DNA from: Nigrospora sphaerica
Lineage: Eukaryota > Ascomycota > Sordariomycetes > Amphisphaeriales > Apiosporaceae
Reading direction: 5' to 3'
DNA length: 64,000 nucleotides
NCBI GenBank assembly: GCA_018287875.1
Contig: JAGVVL010000025.1
Location: 2,604,001-2,668,000 of the forward strand
The notes beneath the pieces are model-generated. The model had not been told where the DNA came from. It saw only the letters and a list, made by a program, of their open reading frames with translations, and ran no database searches. The position numbers were made by a program, and so were the translations under genes. Positions 18,606 to 31,092 of the stretch are shown piece after piece (position 1 is the stretch's first letter; every line of letters starts with the position of its first letter).

Positions 18606-20653
18606 CGTCTTGTGCTTTTCTTCCGTTCTTTCTTTTTAAGAAGCCTTTCTTAATCGCCTTGGTTAAAAACCTTACGGTGCTCTTGATCTTAAGTGTACGT
18701 CTATTATAATATATAATAATATAACATGTCTTGTTTTATAACAAAACTTATATATATTTTGTATTCCAATAGATTCACCTATATATGAAGCTTAAAATGA
18801 TAAGTGATAAATATACTTATGTATAAGCGAAGTGTCCTACTTATAAACCCTTTATGTACTCATATATTTAAGTTACATATAATTTATAGTACTGACTATG
18901 ATATACTTCAATACTTAAAAGCTGATATAAGTATTGAAAACTTTTATTTCTTATATATCAAACATATTATATTCATAAGCTAAATCGTTTTATTTTAACA
19001 ATCATTAGTTCATATTGTCAAGTATTTTTACTACTATTAATGTTTTCAAACTTATGAGCCATTTATTTCTCCTAACAGTGCATTTAAAACTATTTAAAAT
19101 AAAACGCATAACTACATTAGAGCTTGAAAGTAAATATAACATATTACTTATCTACATATTTTAAGTCTTATCAACTTTTATAAGAAGGCTTTGTAGTTTG
19201 ACTTATTTTTTAATCATAAGTTCTTTTAAAAAATAAGAAGTAAGTAGGTATTAAAAGCTTTTAATGTTATTTAATACACATTAAGTTTAATATTTCTTTA
19301 TTCTCGAGATTTCATTATCTTTCATATCATTCTGGTTGAATTATAAGAAAGACAAGCTTGAAATAGGTTTTTTAAATGACATTCGCTTTAATTAAGAAAA
19401 AATAAATATGTTTATAAGAAAGTTTCTTCAATTTTTGTAAGATCTTACTTATAATTTCTATTCTTTCCTCAATATTTTGCAAAGTCCAAATTATAATAGA
19501 TTTCGAATTCTCATAACTTATATACTTTTATTACTTGAAGACATACCACTTGGAAGAAAAATCAACTACGATTTTCTTAGATTGGAGAAAATTTTTAAAA
19601 TATGAAGTTCAAAATTTTACCTAATTCTATATTATTGTTAAAGTTTAATCAAGTCTTATTATGGAAAAAGCTTTTTATAAACATTGAAGTTGAACTTTAG
19701 AATTTGAAAAGTTTTATAATATTTTTATTTTAATTGATTTATGTTCTTATTATTATAGGCTTTTTTAAAAACGAACGTCTTAATATAACTATACTCTATA
19801 TAAGTATTACCTTGAAGCATATTCTACTTAAAAAGAAGTCTTGCTTTATAAAGGCCTTTAGTTTTTAAAGCTTTTATAAGCTTTACTTATTAAAAAAATT
19901 CTTGATATTATATAAGAATTAATTAAGTTCGAATAGTCTTCAAAAAATAATAAGTTTACTTGTAGGAAAATACATCTTAAGAAATAAAGCTTTAAAATGT
20001 GGAATAAGAGTTATATGATGTTTTCTAACATTATATAAGTAAGATAATTTTAATAAAAGGTCTTACTTTACAAATCTTTACTTAATGCTTTTTAAAAAGA
20101 CGTAATATCTTAAAATCTTTATACTTTGTATAGTTAATACTTTTTATATTAAATCGTTAAATACTATTACATTTTAATAAGTTTAAAAATATTCTGTACT
20201 TTATATTCAAACCGAGCTCTTTTCTTTAAAAAAAATGAAAATAAGTGCTTTAATCTTAGTATAGCACTTGATACTTTGTATTCAAAAGAATTATAGTAAA
20301 GTAAACTTAAGTAATCATGTTTAAAAAAAATTATTTACATATTTTAAACTCTTTTTGTGTTACTCATAATGGAAATGAGTATTTAATTATACATCTTTAA
20401 TACTTCGAAAGGATTCAAAACCATTAAATGTAGTAGATCTTTATGAAAACCTTGAATTTCACAACTCAAATAAACTCAATATTAATATAATCTATTTTTT
20501 TAAAATCTATAAGTTTCATATTATGATTTTGAATATAAATAGTGTAAATTTTAAAAATCGTTTTTAAACTATAGAATAGTAAGGAAAACCTTGATAGATG
20601 AAATGGGTTATACTCTATATATATTTAAATTACGTAGTAAATTAGTTAATTTA
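18606..20653. other. AT-rich gene-free stretch
   Basis: About 2 kb of AT-rich sequence with no supported feature. Confidence 0.5.
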
Positions 20654-22268
20654 CAGGTAGGGTTCATTAATCTGTGCACACGGCCTACATCTCCCTCTCC
20701 CCTTACAGTAGCACAGTACCCTCAAAGTTCATTTTCTCTATCAATATAACTGTAATAAGGGAGACAATTAGTTTTTCGGAGAGCTCCGCTTATGAGCTTC
20801 AATATTTAGTATATCAACCTCTTGCACGACGAAGGGCCCGTAAGCGGTTTGGCATACGCGTTAACAGTCTGTCAATCTTACTCTGGGGAATTGCTCGCCA
20901 CGCCTCTTTAAGCCACCTCTTCAGCGTCGCCTTGTCAACTTGGTTATCCTTTAAATCCCCAAGATCAGCGTGTTTCCTATGCAATATGCCCTTTAACCAT
21001 GCCCACACGTGTCCAATCCGCGACATGTCAGGGCTGTGAGCGGGCCAGAAAATTAGGTCGATCCCATAGCAAGAAAACCACGCCTTAAGAAGGTCTGAGC
21101 CATGGATAGGCGCGTTATCCTGCTGACAAAAGCGTCGTCGTTGGCGTGAGGCCTTCCACTTTGGTAGGAGACCTTCTTCTAGGGCCTGCATGTAACTTCT
21201 TGAGGAAAAACCATCTCTTTTGCTGGCAGCATCCCTTTCCATGATGACCAGCTTGGTCCTCTACTACCCTTATAGATGGCTGTCCACACCATAATTGAGA
21301 TCTCAGGCTTGCCATGCCCCTAGACGTTGACGTAGCCAGGCTTAAAGCGTTCCAAAGGCAGTCTCCAGACCCAGCCGAAGGGGCTGGACGGACAGGACTA
21401 GATAGTGCTCTCATCGCTGTACAAGCCCTATTTTGGTGGAGTTGGCGATGAGACGGTACTCCTTACGCGTCAGCACTTACCCACTGCAACAGTTCGTTTT
21501 TCCTTCTCTAGAGACGCTCAAATCGTCGCCGCTGAGGTAAAGAACGTCTCCTAAGGATAAGCATTTTTGCAGCTCTCCAGTGGCCCATGCCATAGCGCTT
21601 AAGAGTCCGCGAGACCATCTATTTAGACGGCTTGCCACCTGTTATCGCTGCACCCTTGTTCAGCAGCTGGGGCTATTGAATTCTTGGATTTTTTTTATGG
21701 CGCGGACGAGTAATTGTGTCAAGGAGCAGGCAGGCAGGCGGATAATAGAGTCGATTCAGGTTCTATTCTGTCGGTACAGGTCAGGCTTGATGGACAGGAC
21801 GTAGCTTGAAGAGCTACAACTGAAGTCTCCTCGGTCGCAGATTTCTTATCTAAATCCACAACGGAGGTCCGTACCGAGCGGTCTTGACAGAACTCCATCA
21901 CGGGACGACTAATCCGTAGCCAGTTTAGGATGTCTCAGAGGCTGCCCTGTGCCGGTACGGCCTGTCACGGTCCACCCCGTGACAAATTGACCTTGCTACT
22001 CTGGAGCAGGTGAAGCTTTCGGATATGGTGTCTCGATTAACGCTGGCGATAAACTGCGAATAAATGGCGGCGCGCGCCGTGTTGGATAACTGGCAGAATC
22101 TACGCCTCTCAGCGGTTAAAACACGACCAAAGGCGTGTTCTGGCGAGTCTTGTGGCATGAGTATTGCCGATTGAAGTGTGAGTGTTAATCGCAAGTGTTG
22201 GGGCTGCGATACGAAAAACACGCGTAAATTGAAAGTGTGCACAAATTTATGGTGGGTCACTTTACCTA
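20654..22268 (-). mobile_element. Decayed Tc1-like DNA transposon
   Basis: A GC-balanced 1.6-kb island bounded by imperfect inverted ends, CAGGTA at the left and TACCTA at the right, with a shared internal GTGCACAC. The minus strand carries pieces of a Tc1-like transposase in several frames. The exact ends are uncertain because the right flank shows TG rather than TA. Confidence 0.6.
20814..21242 (-). pseudogene. Tc1-like transposase fragment
   Basis: 142 codons with an ATG at 21242. It holds FCQQDNAPIHGSDLL (second catalytic Asp) and WPAHSPDMSRIGHVWAWLKG, which corresponds to the usual SPDLNPIEHVW. The catalytic Glu is read as Gly here. Upstream parts (21115-21414 and 21925-22260) hold other pieces in different frames, including a weak helix-turn-helix (LTAERRRFCQL). 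The missing catalytic residue and the frame jumps show it is dead. Confidence 0.7.
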
Positions 22269-24135
22269 TGATATAAATAATTTATAAAAGATATATCATT
22301 TTAAGAAGAAATGTTCTTTAAATATAGTAAGAAATAACTTTTAAACCTTGTTTTAATTGAAGTATAATTCGTTTTATCATGGAAACATATTACTTTTTAA
22401 TATAACGCTCTAAGCGTTTATTTTATATAAAGAAGCACGTTACTCAAAGACTTTTACTCTTATTTTCAAAAAGATTATATCTGTTTAAGAAGATGCTTAC
22501 AATTATGAAGTTGAATTATATCTTATGTAGTTTTCTATAATATATGAGTTATAAAACATTTGAAAGTTCTTAGTGAAAAATATTTAAATTTACTTTCCAA
22601 CACTTAAAAAATATCTTGAATTCTAGGTTTTATGTAAGTGTTAATAAAACGAAAATCAACTAAATTAAGAAACTACTTTAAATATTATATTTTTAAGTTT
22701 CAAAACTATTTTAAAACTCATAATATGCTAGTAATTAACTAAACCATTTTCAAAAATAATGAAACTTCTTTTTCACATAATATAAAGCTAATATCATAAA
22801 TAAATAAATATTTTTATTTCTAAATTATAAATATATAATCTTCTATAGCCTTTTCATTATACTTTATCTTGAATCTACACTGTATAAGAAACTTATCTTG
22901 GAAATAAACTTCGTAATATTTTTTAATAAATGACGATTAATATAAAAACATTTTCCCTATTATATTGTATTTCTTTTAAATCCATTAAATTTAATCTTAA
23001 ACTACGCTATACTCTATATACACTTTATACTTACCAATAGAATACTTTCAAAATGCTTTATTCATAAGTTTTCTATTTTAAATGAAATAATGAGTTTTAT
23101 ATCTTATCAAAAGGCGCTTGATACTAGGTTATTCTAGTTGTATTTAGAAGGCCCAAGTATGCCTATAACTTTATATTACTATGAGCTGCATTAGAGCTTA
23201 TATCTCTTTAACTAATAATAAGAGAATATTTAATGTTGAGTCACAATAATATGTTATTGTGTTGTGTTCTTAAGTTATTTACGTTCAAACACTATTACAC
23301 TTTCGAAGTTAAATTTCATTAATAAAATTTAGGAAATTTATATGGTTGAAAACTTAATTCGTCTTTAATTAAAACCGACGGATATACTTTTACTTTCTAG
23401 CTTAAAGTATTTTCTTAATAAGAAGATATTTAATTGATTAGATAATTCCTACTAATAGAATTTTAGCGTAATATCTCGAGTACTTAAAGACTCATGTAAA
23501 GTCTTTTATTAAAATAAAAAGATAAGATATTGTGAATATCGTGAATATTAGGTTAATGTTATTAATTAGTAAGTTTCTTCTGGTAAAAGTTTACATTATG
23601 ACTTATTAAATTAAATAACTTATGGCTTTTATATACTATTTACGTCAAACCTACACTTCTGTCTCCCTATGTAATCAAATCATGAATAAATTAGATGCTT
23701 AGGTTATTACTACTGTAAGTCTAGACAACTATATTTTTTAACTATTTTACATTTACTTGATTATAAACATTAAAAATTATATATGTATATATCTATAACT
23801 CCATTTAGAGTAGTCTTTCCATATTTTTATAGACATTTAAGCCTTTATGCTTATATTCTAGTTTTCAATATGTAACATTTCAAGTATGTATATAATTATT
23901 ACCCTCACTTTCTAAAAAAGAAACTTTAAAAAAAGACCAAAAAAATTCATCCGGTTTTTAATCTGTTTCCCATTTTTCGCTTGAGAGCTAAAAAATACCC
24001 TTATATTCATTAATAAGCTACTCAGCTTGATTTTATAACAAGAACTTAAAGTAACATTAGCTTTCTATAACCGAAATGTAAGAAGCAAAGTTTATATCTG
24101 TTAAAATTAAAAATAGCTTATATATGGTTTAAGCT

Positions 24136-24166
<31 letters not shown>

Positions 24167-24481
24167 CTTTTCTTTTGAAAATTTAAACTCTTATTTTTAT
24201 AAGATCGAAGGTCTTTTTGACACTCTCTATTTGATAATAAATGTTTAAAGTTCATTTCATAACTATAAATACTTGTTAATTAACTTGAAAGGGTTATTAT
24301 CATTATTAGTCATTTAGAAAATTTATAATAATAATTTCAACTACGTTTCTATCCCTGCTTAGTGTAAGTATTAACGCGCCTTTTTATATAAGGTCATATT
24401 TTATTTTATAAAAAATCTGTTTCAAGAGAAAAAGAGCAAGAACATAATAAATCTGTAAAAAGATCTTTATATAATAAGTAC
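22269..24481. other. AT-rich gene-free stretch
   Basis: 2.2 kb of AT-rich sequence. A TA dinucleotide run lies near 24140-24162. I see nothing else. Confidence 0.5.
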
Positions 24482-24581
24482 TAACGTACATGTCAGGTCA
24501 GCGGAACATGTGGGTCAACGGAACACTTCCTACAACTTCCCACCTCTCTAACTTTAACCGCGCTTTACTTTATAACAAATC

Positions 24582-26420
24582 ATGGGAAACACTTCGAGCG
24601 AGTCGCAGATTATTCTAGCGGTTCAAGCGATTCAAAAGACTCCTAGTTTAAGTCTTCGCAAAGCCGCTAAGATCTTCCAGGTTTCTATAACGACTCTCCA
24701 TAGCCGGATGAGCGGTAGACGCGCCCAACAGGATACCCGCCCGGGCAGTTGTCAACTATCTGAACTAGAAGAGCAAGCTATTGTTCAATACATTCTCGAC
24801 TTAGATGCGCGAGGATTTTCCTCCCGGATCTCTGACGTGGAAGATATGGCGAATGTTATCGCCGAAGCGCGTGACGCGTTGGGCGTCGACCTTCGTGAAG
24901 CGCTGTAAGGATCCGAAGGAATCACAGTGGCACCGTCAGGTATAGGGTAGCGAAGGGCAGGCTCAATTCCACTGCAAGACTGATTCTTGCAGAATCCAAG
25001 TTCAGATCGGGCGCCAGCAGTGCCCCCGCTCCTCGCTAGTAGGCTGCCGGTGGGTCTGTACCGCAGGTCAGGTGACCAGCCTGCGGATGCACCTCTCCAG
25101 CGCCTCCTTCCTTACAAGCGCCAACCAGACCTTCGGACGCGTCTTTCGCGTGCATACGACTACCAGAGGGCCATTTGCGAAGACCCTGAGAAAATCGCCG
25201 GCTGGTTCGGTCTTTTCCAGAACATTAAGGCTAAGTACGGCATCCAGGACGAGGATATCTACAACTTCGACGAGACCGGCTTTATGACGGGCCAGATTGC
25301 GTCCACTATGGTCGTCACAGGCGCCGACCGTAACGGCAAACGAAAGAAGGTCCAGCCTGGCAATCGCGAATGGGTTACCGTAATCCAAGGCGTCTGTTCC
25401 GACGGCTGGTGTGTCCCGCCGTTCATCATGGTTAAGGGCGCCTATCACCTCGCCAATTGGTACTCCGACAGCACCCTCCCACGCGATTGGGTAATTAAAC
25501 CAACCGAGAATGGATGGACCGATAATGAGACAGGCCTGGACTGGATTCGGCATTTCGATAAACATACCTCGTCACGCGCGAAAGGCCGATATCGATTATT
25601 AGTGATCGACGGGCACGAGAGCCACGTTTCAGCCGATTTTCAAAGTTTCTGTAAAGAGAAAGATATTATCACGGTCTCTATGCCTCCGCACTCATCGCAT
25701 TTACTTCAGCCACTTGACGTTAGGTGTTTTAGCCCACTAAAACGGGCGTACAGTCGCGAAGTCGAAGTGTTTATGAAGTTACTCGTTAACCATATCACTA
25801 AAGTCGAGTTCCTAAGCGCCTTCCAAGCCTCATTTTTAAAGGTTTTCACACCCGATAACGTCAAATCTGGATTTAGAGGAGCCGGCTTAGTGCCTCTTAA
25901 CCCAGATAGAGTGCTCACGAAACTTGATGTGAAGTTATCGACGCCTTCGCCGACTGGGAGCCTCCCAACAGCAAGCATCCCATGGGCCTCTCAAACGCCG
26001 CACAACCCAATCCAGGCGACTTCGCAAACTGATTATATTACGAATCGAGTCCGCCATCACCAGGGGAGCTCCCCGACACCAATTTTATTAGCAATTGACC
26101 AACTTTCAAAGGGTGCGGTGGCAACAATGCATCGGGTTACCCTTTTAGAGGCTGAGGTCCGCAGCCTCCGAGAGGCGAATATCAGCCTCGCAAAACGTCG
26201 CAAGATAAAGAAAAAGCGTATACGACATGGAGGAGCACTAGCCATTGGAGAGGCACAAGGTATTTTAAATCAAAAGGACGCCGATACGCAATTAAGGGAG
26301 GAAACACATGCGAATAGCAGTCGCGTAAGGAGGGCTCAACCTCGCGAACAGCGCTGCGGTACCTGCGGAGAGACCGGTCATAATGCTCGCACTTGTCAAA
26401 TGGAAAAAGGTGTCTTTTAA
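24582..26420 (+). pseudogene. pogo/Fot1-like transposase with zinc knuckle, split by an LTR
   Basis: The ATG at 24582 begins MGNTSSESQ. An N-terminal helix-turn-helix (SLRKAAKIFQVSITTLHSR) and CENP-B-like part run to 24903. The LTR at 24904-25116 brings an early stop. Beyond it the frame resumes with RQPDLRTRLSRAYDY, then the DDD core YNFDETGFM, LLVIDGHESHVSADF and SSHLLQPLDVRCF, then a coiled basic stretch and a CCHC knuckle CGTCGETGHNARTC before the stop at 26420. Deleting the LTR plus one copy of AGCGC restores the frame (FVKRQP), matching the uninterrupted relative at 33460. The open frame beginning at 24987 starts inside the LTR and is not a real start. Confidence 0.85.
24904..25116 (+). 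mobile_element. Solo LTR-like element, family A, inside a transposase gene
   Basis: 213 bp, TGTAAGG...CCTTACA, flanked by a perfect duplication AGCGC (24899-24903, 25117-25121). Confidence 0.85.
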
Positions 26421-26546
26421 GAGTTGGAACTATTTAGTTTAAATGAATTTAAGGTGTTATGGTGACATAATTGTCTGATTCTAATGGGATTATGCTAGAA
26501 AGTGTTCCGTTGACCCATATGTTCCGCTGACCTGACATGTACGTTA

Positions 26547-28154
26547 AGTAAAACTATAAAAAAATTAATAGTTCTTTCAACAATAGTTATTTAGTTTTAA
26601 AAAAAAATAAATCTATATGTAAAAGTTTGAAGTATTGTATTAATTAATCATACTAATCTTATTTTTTCTTTATTTATCCCTTACCTTATTAATATATACT
26701 TTTTACTTTTAAAATACAAAGTATAATTAATTTGTAATGTAACAAAATAAAGTTAAAAATGTATTATTCTTTTTAATTTTTAACTATCATTTTTTCTTTC
26801 ATTCTTTATAAATTTTGAAAAACAAATTTAAATCTTTTCTTATTTTCAAAACTTATGTATGAAAAAAAATATTTTATAAGCTATTCATATATAATAGTTT
26901 TTAAAATTTTTATATAATAAGTACTATCTGTATAAAGTACAAAGTACTGAGTTGACTAAATCTTTTTTAAAGAATATATTAAAGAAAAAAATGCTTTGAA
27001 GTAAAGGTTGTTATTAAAGCTATCTTACTTATGTATCATCTAACTTTCATAAGGTTACAAAACGTTAACTACTTATTGCTTTACCTTTTAAAGCTTTTCT
27101 TCTCAAGATTTACTTTTTTCAAAATGAAATTCTTATTTTTATTATAAGAATATCAAGATTAAAGCAGTTCTTATAAAATGTCAAATGTTTCTTGAATAAA
27201 TAAAGCTTATGAAATCTCCAAAATGCTTTTTAAAAGAAAGACTTACTTTTAATTTGAAATATCATTTAAAAGAGAATATATAAAGAGTAAGACTATACCG
27301 AAGTACTTATACTAAGAAGCATGTATTATGATAAAACTATTAATAGTTTAAAACAAAATCAATTCAAAACTATTTAAATATTTCATTTCAATTCTCTTAC
27401 TTAAAAGTCATTTGAATAGAACTAATATCTATTTTAAGTTCTAGTGTAATATTAAACTAAGTAACGTATTTAACATTACATTTTCAAAAGAATCTTTTCG
27501 CATAATAAACCTTTATTCATATTTCGTTTACTCAACAAACCTGAAGATGAAAGAAGTAAATAGTTGTTTAAATTTAAACTTATTACAATCTATATACTAC
27601 TTAATCGAAATAAAAGTATAGAAGTTTTGAATGAGATCTTGAATAAAAGTATAAAAAGTTTCTTATAAGTATATTTATTGTATCTTGTAAAAATAGAAAG
27701 TCATTTAAATAACGTTATTTTAAGCTTCTTTTCAAATGTGTTATTTTAGAAAAAACTTTAAGCTAATGAGTTTTGTTGGTAATATGATATATCAAACTTG
27801 ATACATTTTAAATAACATGAAAAGCTTTCCATGCTAATTAATTATTAAATTTTTTGAAGGACTAATACTTTATTATTAAGCCTTATTAAAATGTCTTTTT
27901 ATAAACATTAAAAAGAGTAAAAAGAAATAAGTTTATTAAATGATATAAGTGAATAGTATATTATGTTTACTTTAAACTTTATTACATTTATACTTATTAT
28001 TTTCGAATAAAACTTTATGTATTCTTATGAGAAAAAATAGTTTCTATTTTTTCAATACATTCATAAGAGTTCAAAGCTTTTTCCTAACATTCAAATCAAG
28101 AATCTAAAAAATAAACAACTAGTTTATTGATATAATATTTTTGAATATTTAATC
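26547..28154. other. AT-rich gene-free stretch
   Basis: 1.6 kb of AT-rich sequence with no supported feature. Confidence 0.5.
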
Positions 28155-28156
28155 TA

Positions 28157-29462
28157 CATTGGGGTGTTAAAAATCTGACCACTTTCTAAGTCACTTTTTA
28201 TGCAGAGGTCTCCGCGCCAAGAAACTACACCTATTTTGTTTAGTAACTCCTTAGCGCTAAGAATTAATACTTTGTGTACCATCCCTCCGCTGCAATTATT
28301 GCTTGGACGCGTCTTACCATGCTATCGGAGAGGGCATGGTGGACATCGCAGCTTATTGCTAACCAGGCCTCTTTTGCAGCAATAACGAGACGTTGTAACG
28401 TCGTCTCGTTATCCGGCGCCGTCTCAAGCTCGGGATGACGCTGATATATCTCTGCTTTAAGTAGCGCCCAGAGATTCTTAATAGGGTTGAGGTCTGGGCT
28501 ATATGGCGGCCAGATCATGACTTCCACCTCCATACGCTCTAATAGCTGCTTAACAATACCAGCGGTATGTACCCTGGCGTTATCGTGCATAAAGATTTTC
28601 CCTCGAGCCGACTCAGGGTCGCCGAAGAGCTCTTGGAGGTGCGTACGCCGGTCATATGAGAAGCCTCCCCATACCATACGTCTCACGGCCTTATTCGCGG
28701 TGTACGTTGTAACGTCGTGTTGTTGTAATTGTTCACGCGGCGAATTGAAGGTCCATTTAGGCTTCTTACCGACGCCGCGTTCGATAGTGGCCTCGTCAGT
28801 CCAACAGACGCGTTTCCAGTCATTGACGGTCCAGTCTTCGTGGCGGCGAGCCCACTCAAGCCTCTTGCGAGCGTGTTCCGGCGTTAATAAGGGTCTCTGC
28901 CGCTGGCACCATCGACGCTCACCCATAGTACGCAACGCTAGTTGGAGCGTACGAAGTGACACTTTATTATCGATAATTGCAAGTAATGCGCGGTTCGTTA
29001 TCGTTGGCTTCTCATTGATGGCGTTTTTAAGCTTCTCGCGGTCGGCGGCGTCGAGTTTTGTTGGTCTCCCTCGAGGGAGAAGTGACGTTGAGGCCTCACC
29101 AGCCTCGCGACGGCGTTTCTCAGCGCGTATTGTCGATCGAACCCCTCCCATAGTCACCTCTGACTCCATAGCGCGCCAAATTCGTGTGGGCTTAAAGCCT
29201 TGGTCCATTAAGCGAATAATCTGTTTACGGAGGCATGCTGAGACTTCTGAGCCTCTCGTCGGTGGCATGGCGGCGGTGGCGGTGGTGGTAGCAGTAATGG
29301 AAAATATTGACGTAAATAACCTCGTATGCAAGACGCGAAAAGAGTTGTATTGAAGGCTCCTCTACTAGATATTTACTAGACAAAATAGGTATAGCTTCTT
29401 GGCGCGGAGACCTCTGCATAAAAAGTGACTTAGAAAGTGGTCAGATTTTTAACACCCCACTG
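28157..29462 (-). mobile_element. Tc1/mariner-type transposon with long inverted ends
   Basis: 1.3 kb between inverted ends that begin CA(T/G)TGGGGTGTTAAAAATC and match for about 88 bp with only a handful of changes. It is flanked by TA (28155-28156, 29463-29464). One transposase gene lies on the minus strand. The near-identity of the ends suggests a fairly young insertion in old AT-rich DNA. Confidence 0.85.
28264..29268 (-). pseudogene. Tc1/mariner transposase, catalytic Glu changed and internally deleted
   Basis: The ATG at 29268 (MPPTRGSEVSACLRKQI) is the best start; the open frame extends upstream without an ATG. 334 residues: helix-turn-helix (IIRLMDQGFKPTRIWRAM), a second DNA-binding part (PTITNRALLAIIDNKVSLRT), then VCWTDEATIERG (first Asp), FMHDNARVHTAG (second Asp) and SPDLNPIKNLWALLK, where Lys replaces the expected catalytic Glu (NPIENLW). 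A GAG-to-AAG change explains this. The stretch between MVWGGFSYDRRT and KIFMHDNA is shorter than usual by roughly 40 residues, suggesting a deletion. The reading frame is open but the protein should be inactive. Confidence 0.8.
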
Positions 29463-29464
29463 TA

Positions 29465-29921
29465 CTAAGCTTTGATATACTTTGTACGCACGTTAAATAA
29501 AGTATACTCTATAAAAGATGTAAATTATATATGAAATATGTATTTCAAGAAGTAATGTACATATAAATAAACTACTTCTCTTATAAATGAAAGTTATTGA
29601 AAACTTATAAACTAAAAAATTAAACACATAGACAATCCCTGGCTTAAAAGTAGTATATATATACGTTTCAAAATAAAAAAGAACATGCCTTATTCTTATA
29701 TACGAAAATAAACTTGCAATCAAGATAAAAGGGATCGTAAGGTTTTAAATCAAGGTAAATAAGAGAGGCTTCTTAAAAAGATGGAATAAAAGAAAAGAAA
29801 GAAATGTAAGGAAGAAGGGATAAAAAAGATGCAAAAGTGAATGTATTCGAAAAGTGAAGACACCTTGGTAAAGATGTTATCAATCACTTCTATATAATGT
29901 TTTTCTTAAGTTAAATAAGCT
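29465..29921. other. AT-rich gene-free stretch
   Basis: AT-rich sequence with no supported gene. A minus-strand open frame at 29493-29723 has no recognisable content. Confidence 0.5.
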
Positions 29922-29926
29922 TCGAA

Positions 29927-30139
29927 TGTAGGGATACAAAGGAGTCACAGTAGTACCGTCAGGTATTGGATAGCGAAGGGTGATCTCAATTGCACTGCAA
30001 GACTGATTCTTGCAGAATCTAAGTTCAGGTCGGGCGCCAGCAGTGCGGCCGCTCCTCGCTAGTAGGCTGCCGGTGGGTCGGTGCCGCAGGTCAGGTGACC
30101 AGCCTGCGGATGCACCTCTCTAGCGCCTCCTCTCTTACA
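29927..30139 (+). mobile_element. Solo LTR-like element, family A
   Basis: 213 bp, TGTAGGG...TCTTACA, flanked by a perfect duplication TCGAA (29922-29926, 30140-30144). Confidence 0.8.
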
Positions 30140-30144
30140 TCGAA

Positions 30145-30948
30145 TTAAGAAGAAATTACCGTTAAAAAGGTAAAAGCTTATAAAGGTTTCTTAAATTTTA
30201 AGTGAGCTACTTAAAAGCTAACAAAATGTAATAGCCGAAATGCTTATTTTACCATAGAACTAATGCTTCTGAGAAATATTTAAAAGATTAATAATGTCTT
30301 TACTTATCAAGACGTACCATTTTAATTTCAAATTGTTAATTATAATAACGTTGAGAAGACTTTATAAGAGGATAATGAAATAATATAACTTTTATTTAAT
30401 TTCTCACTATATAATAAAATATACTAATAAATAAAAGATACAAGTTTTAGAACTATTAAACTTGGTATTGCAATGCTTGAAACTAGTTGTAAGTTTTGGT
30501 TTCAAATTAAGATTTATATATTTAAGTTTCTTTCCTATAACATTAAGGCTAAAAGAAAGTTTTAAAAATCAAACTGGTTTGGTTGAAAATTAATATTAAG
30601 AGAGAAAAGATAAGTTTTAAGCATTTACTATATATTTTTCAGAATCTCTACTTCTAGTTATTATTTAATTTTAATTGTTTAAGAACCTTTAAATCAAAAT
30701 TTAGGTGTAAAAACTTTCTACTAAGAAAATATACCTAAAGCTTTTCCCGCGTATTCTATGGAAGGTACAAGGTAAGTGAGAGCTTAAAATAATAGTAGTT
30801 TAGAATGAGTTATCGTTTTTAAGTATATTTATAAATTTGAAGCTTTTTCTTGAGAAAAGTACTGATTAAATGATTTTGATATAAGAATTTAAAAAGTTGA
30901 AGACGGTTTTATAAACTATGTATTTCTTTAAATAGATTTTGTAAAAAT
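30145..30948. other. AT-rich gene-free stretch
   Basis: 0.8 kb of AT-rich sequence with no supported feature. Confidence 0.5.
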
Positions 30949-30953
30949 ATTTT

Positions 30954-31087
30954 TGTAAGGGTTGCAGCTGCGTCTGGCCCGCTATGTGCATATAGGTCTG
31001 GATTGGAGGGGTGCGTCTCCATAAGTAGAGACGTTGCTAGGCATTTGGGCATTGTGGGCGAGTAATTACCTCCTGCCATCCATTACA
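30954..31087 (+). mobile_element. Solo LTR-like element, family B (134 bp)
   Basis: Ends TGTAAGGG...CATTACA, flanked by ATTTT and GTTTT. It is nearly identical to 36347-36480. The terminal bases are shared with family A but the interior is unrelated. Confidence 0.65.
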
Positions 31088-31092
31088 GTTTT

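Larger units (their letters stand above)
24484..26544 (+). mobile_element. pogo/Fot1-like DNA transposon with a nested LTR
   Basis: 2.06 kb between inverted ends of about 45 bp (ACGTACATGTCAGGTCAGCG at the left, its reverse complement at the right with few changes), flanked by TA (24482-24483, 26545-26546). Each end holds two similar boxes, GGTCAGCGGAACA and GGTCAACGGAACA, 17 bp apart, probably transposase binding sites. One transposase gene on the plus strand is interrupted by a 213-bp LTR at 24904-25116. Confidence 0.85.

Noticed and set aside
18471..18653. Open frame at 18471 and the similar start at 24987
   Set aside because: Both begin inside the family-A LTR and share its sequence, so they are not gene starts.
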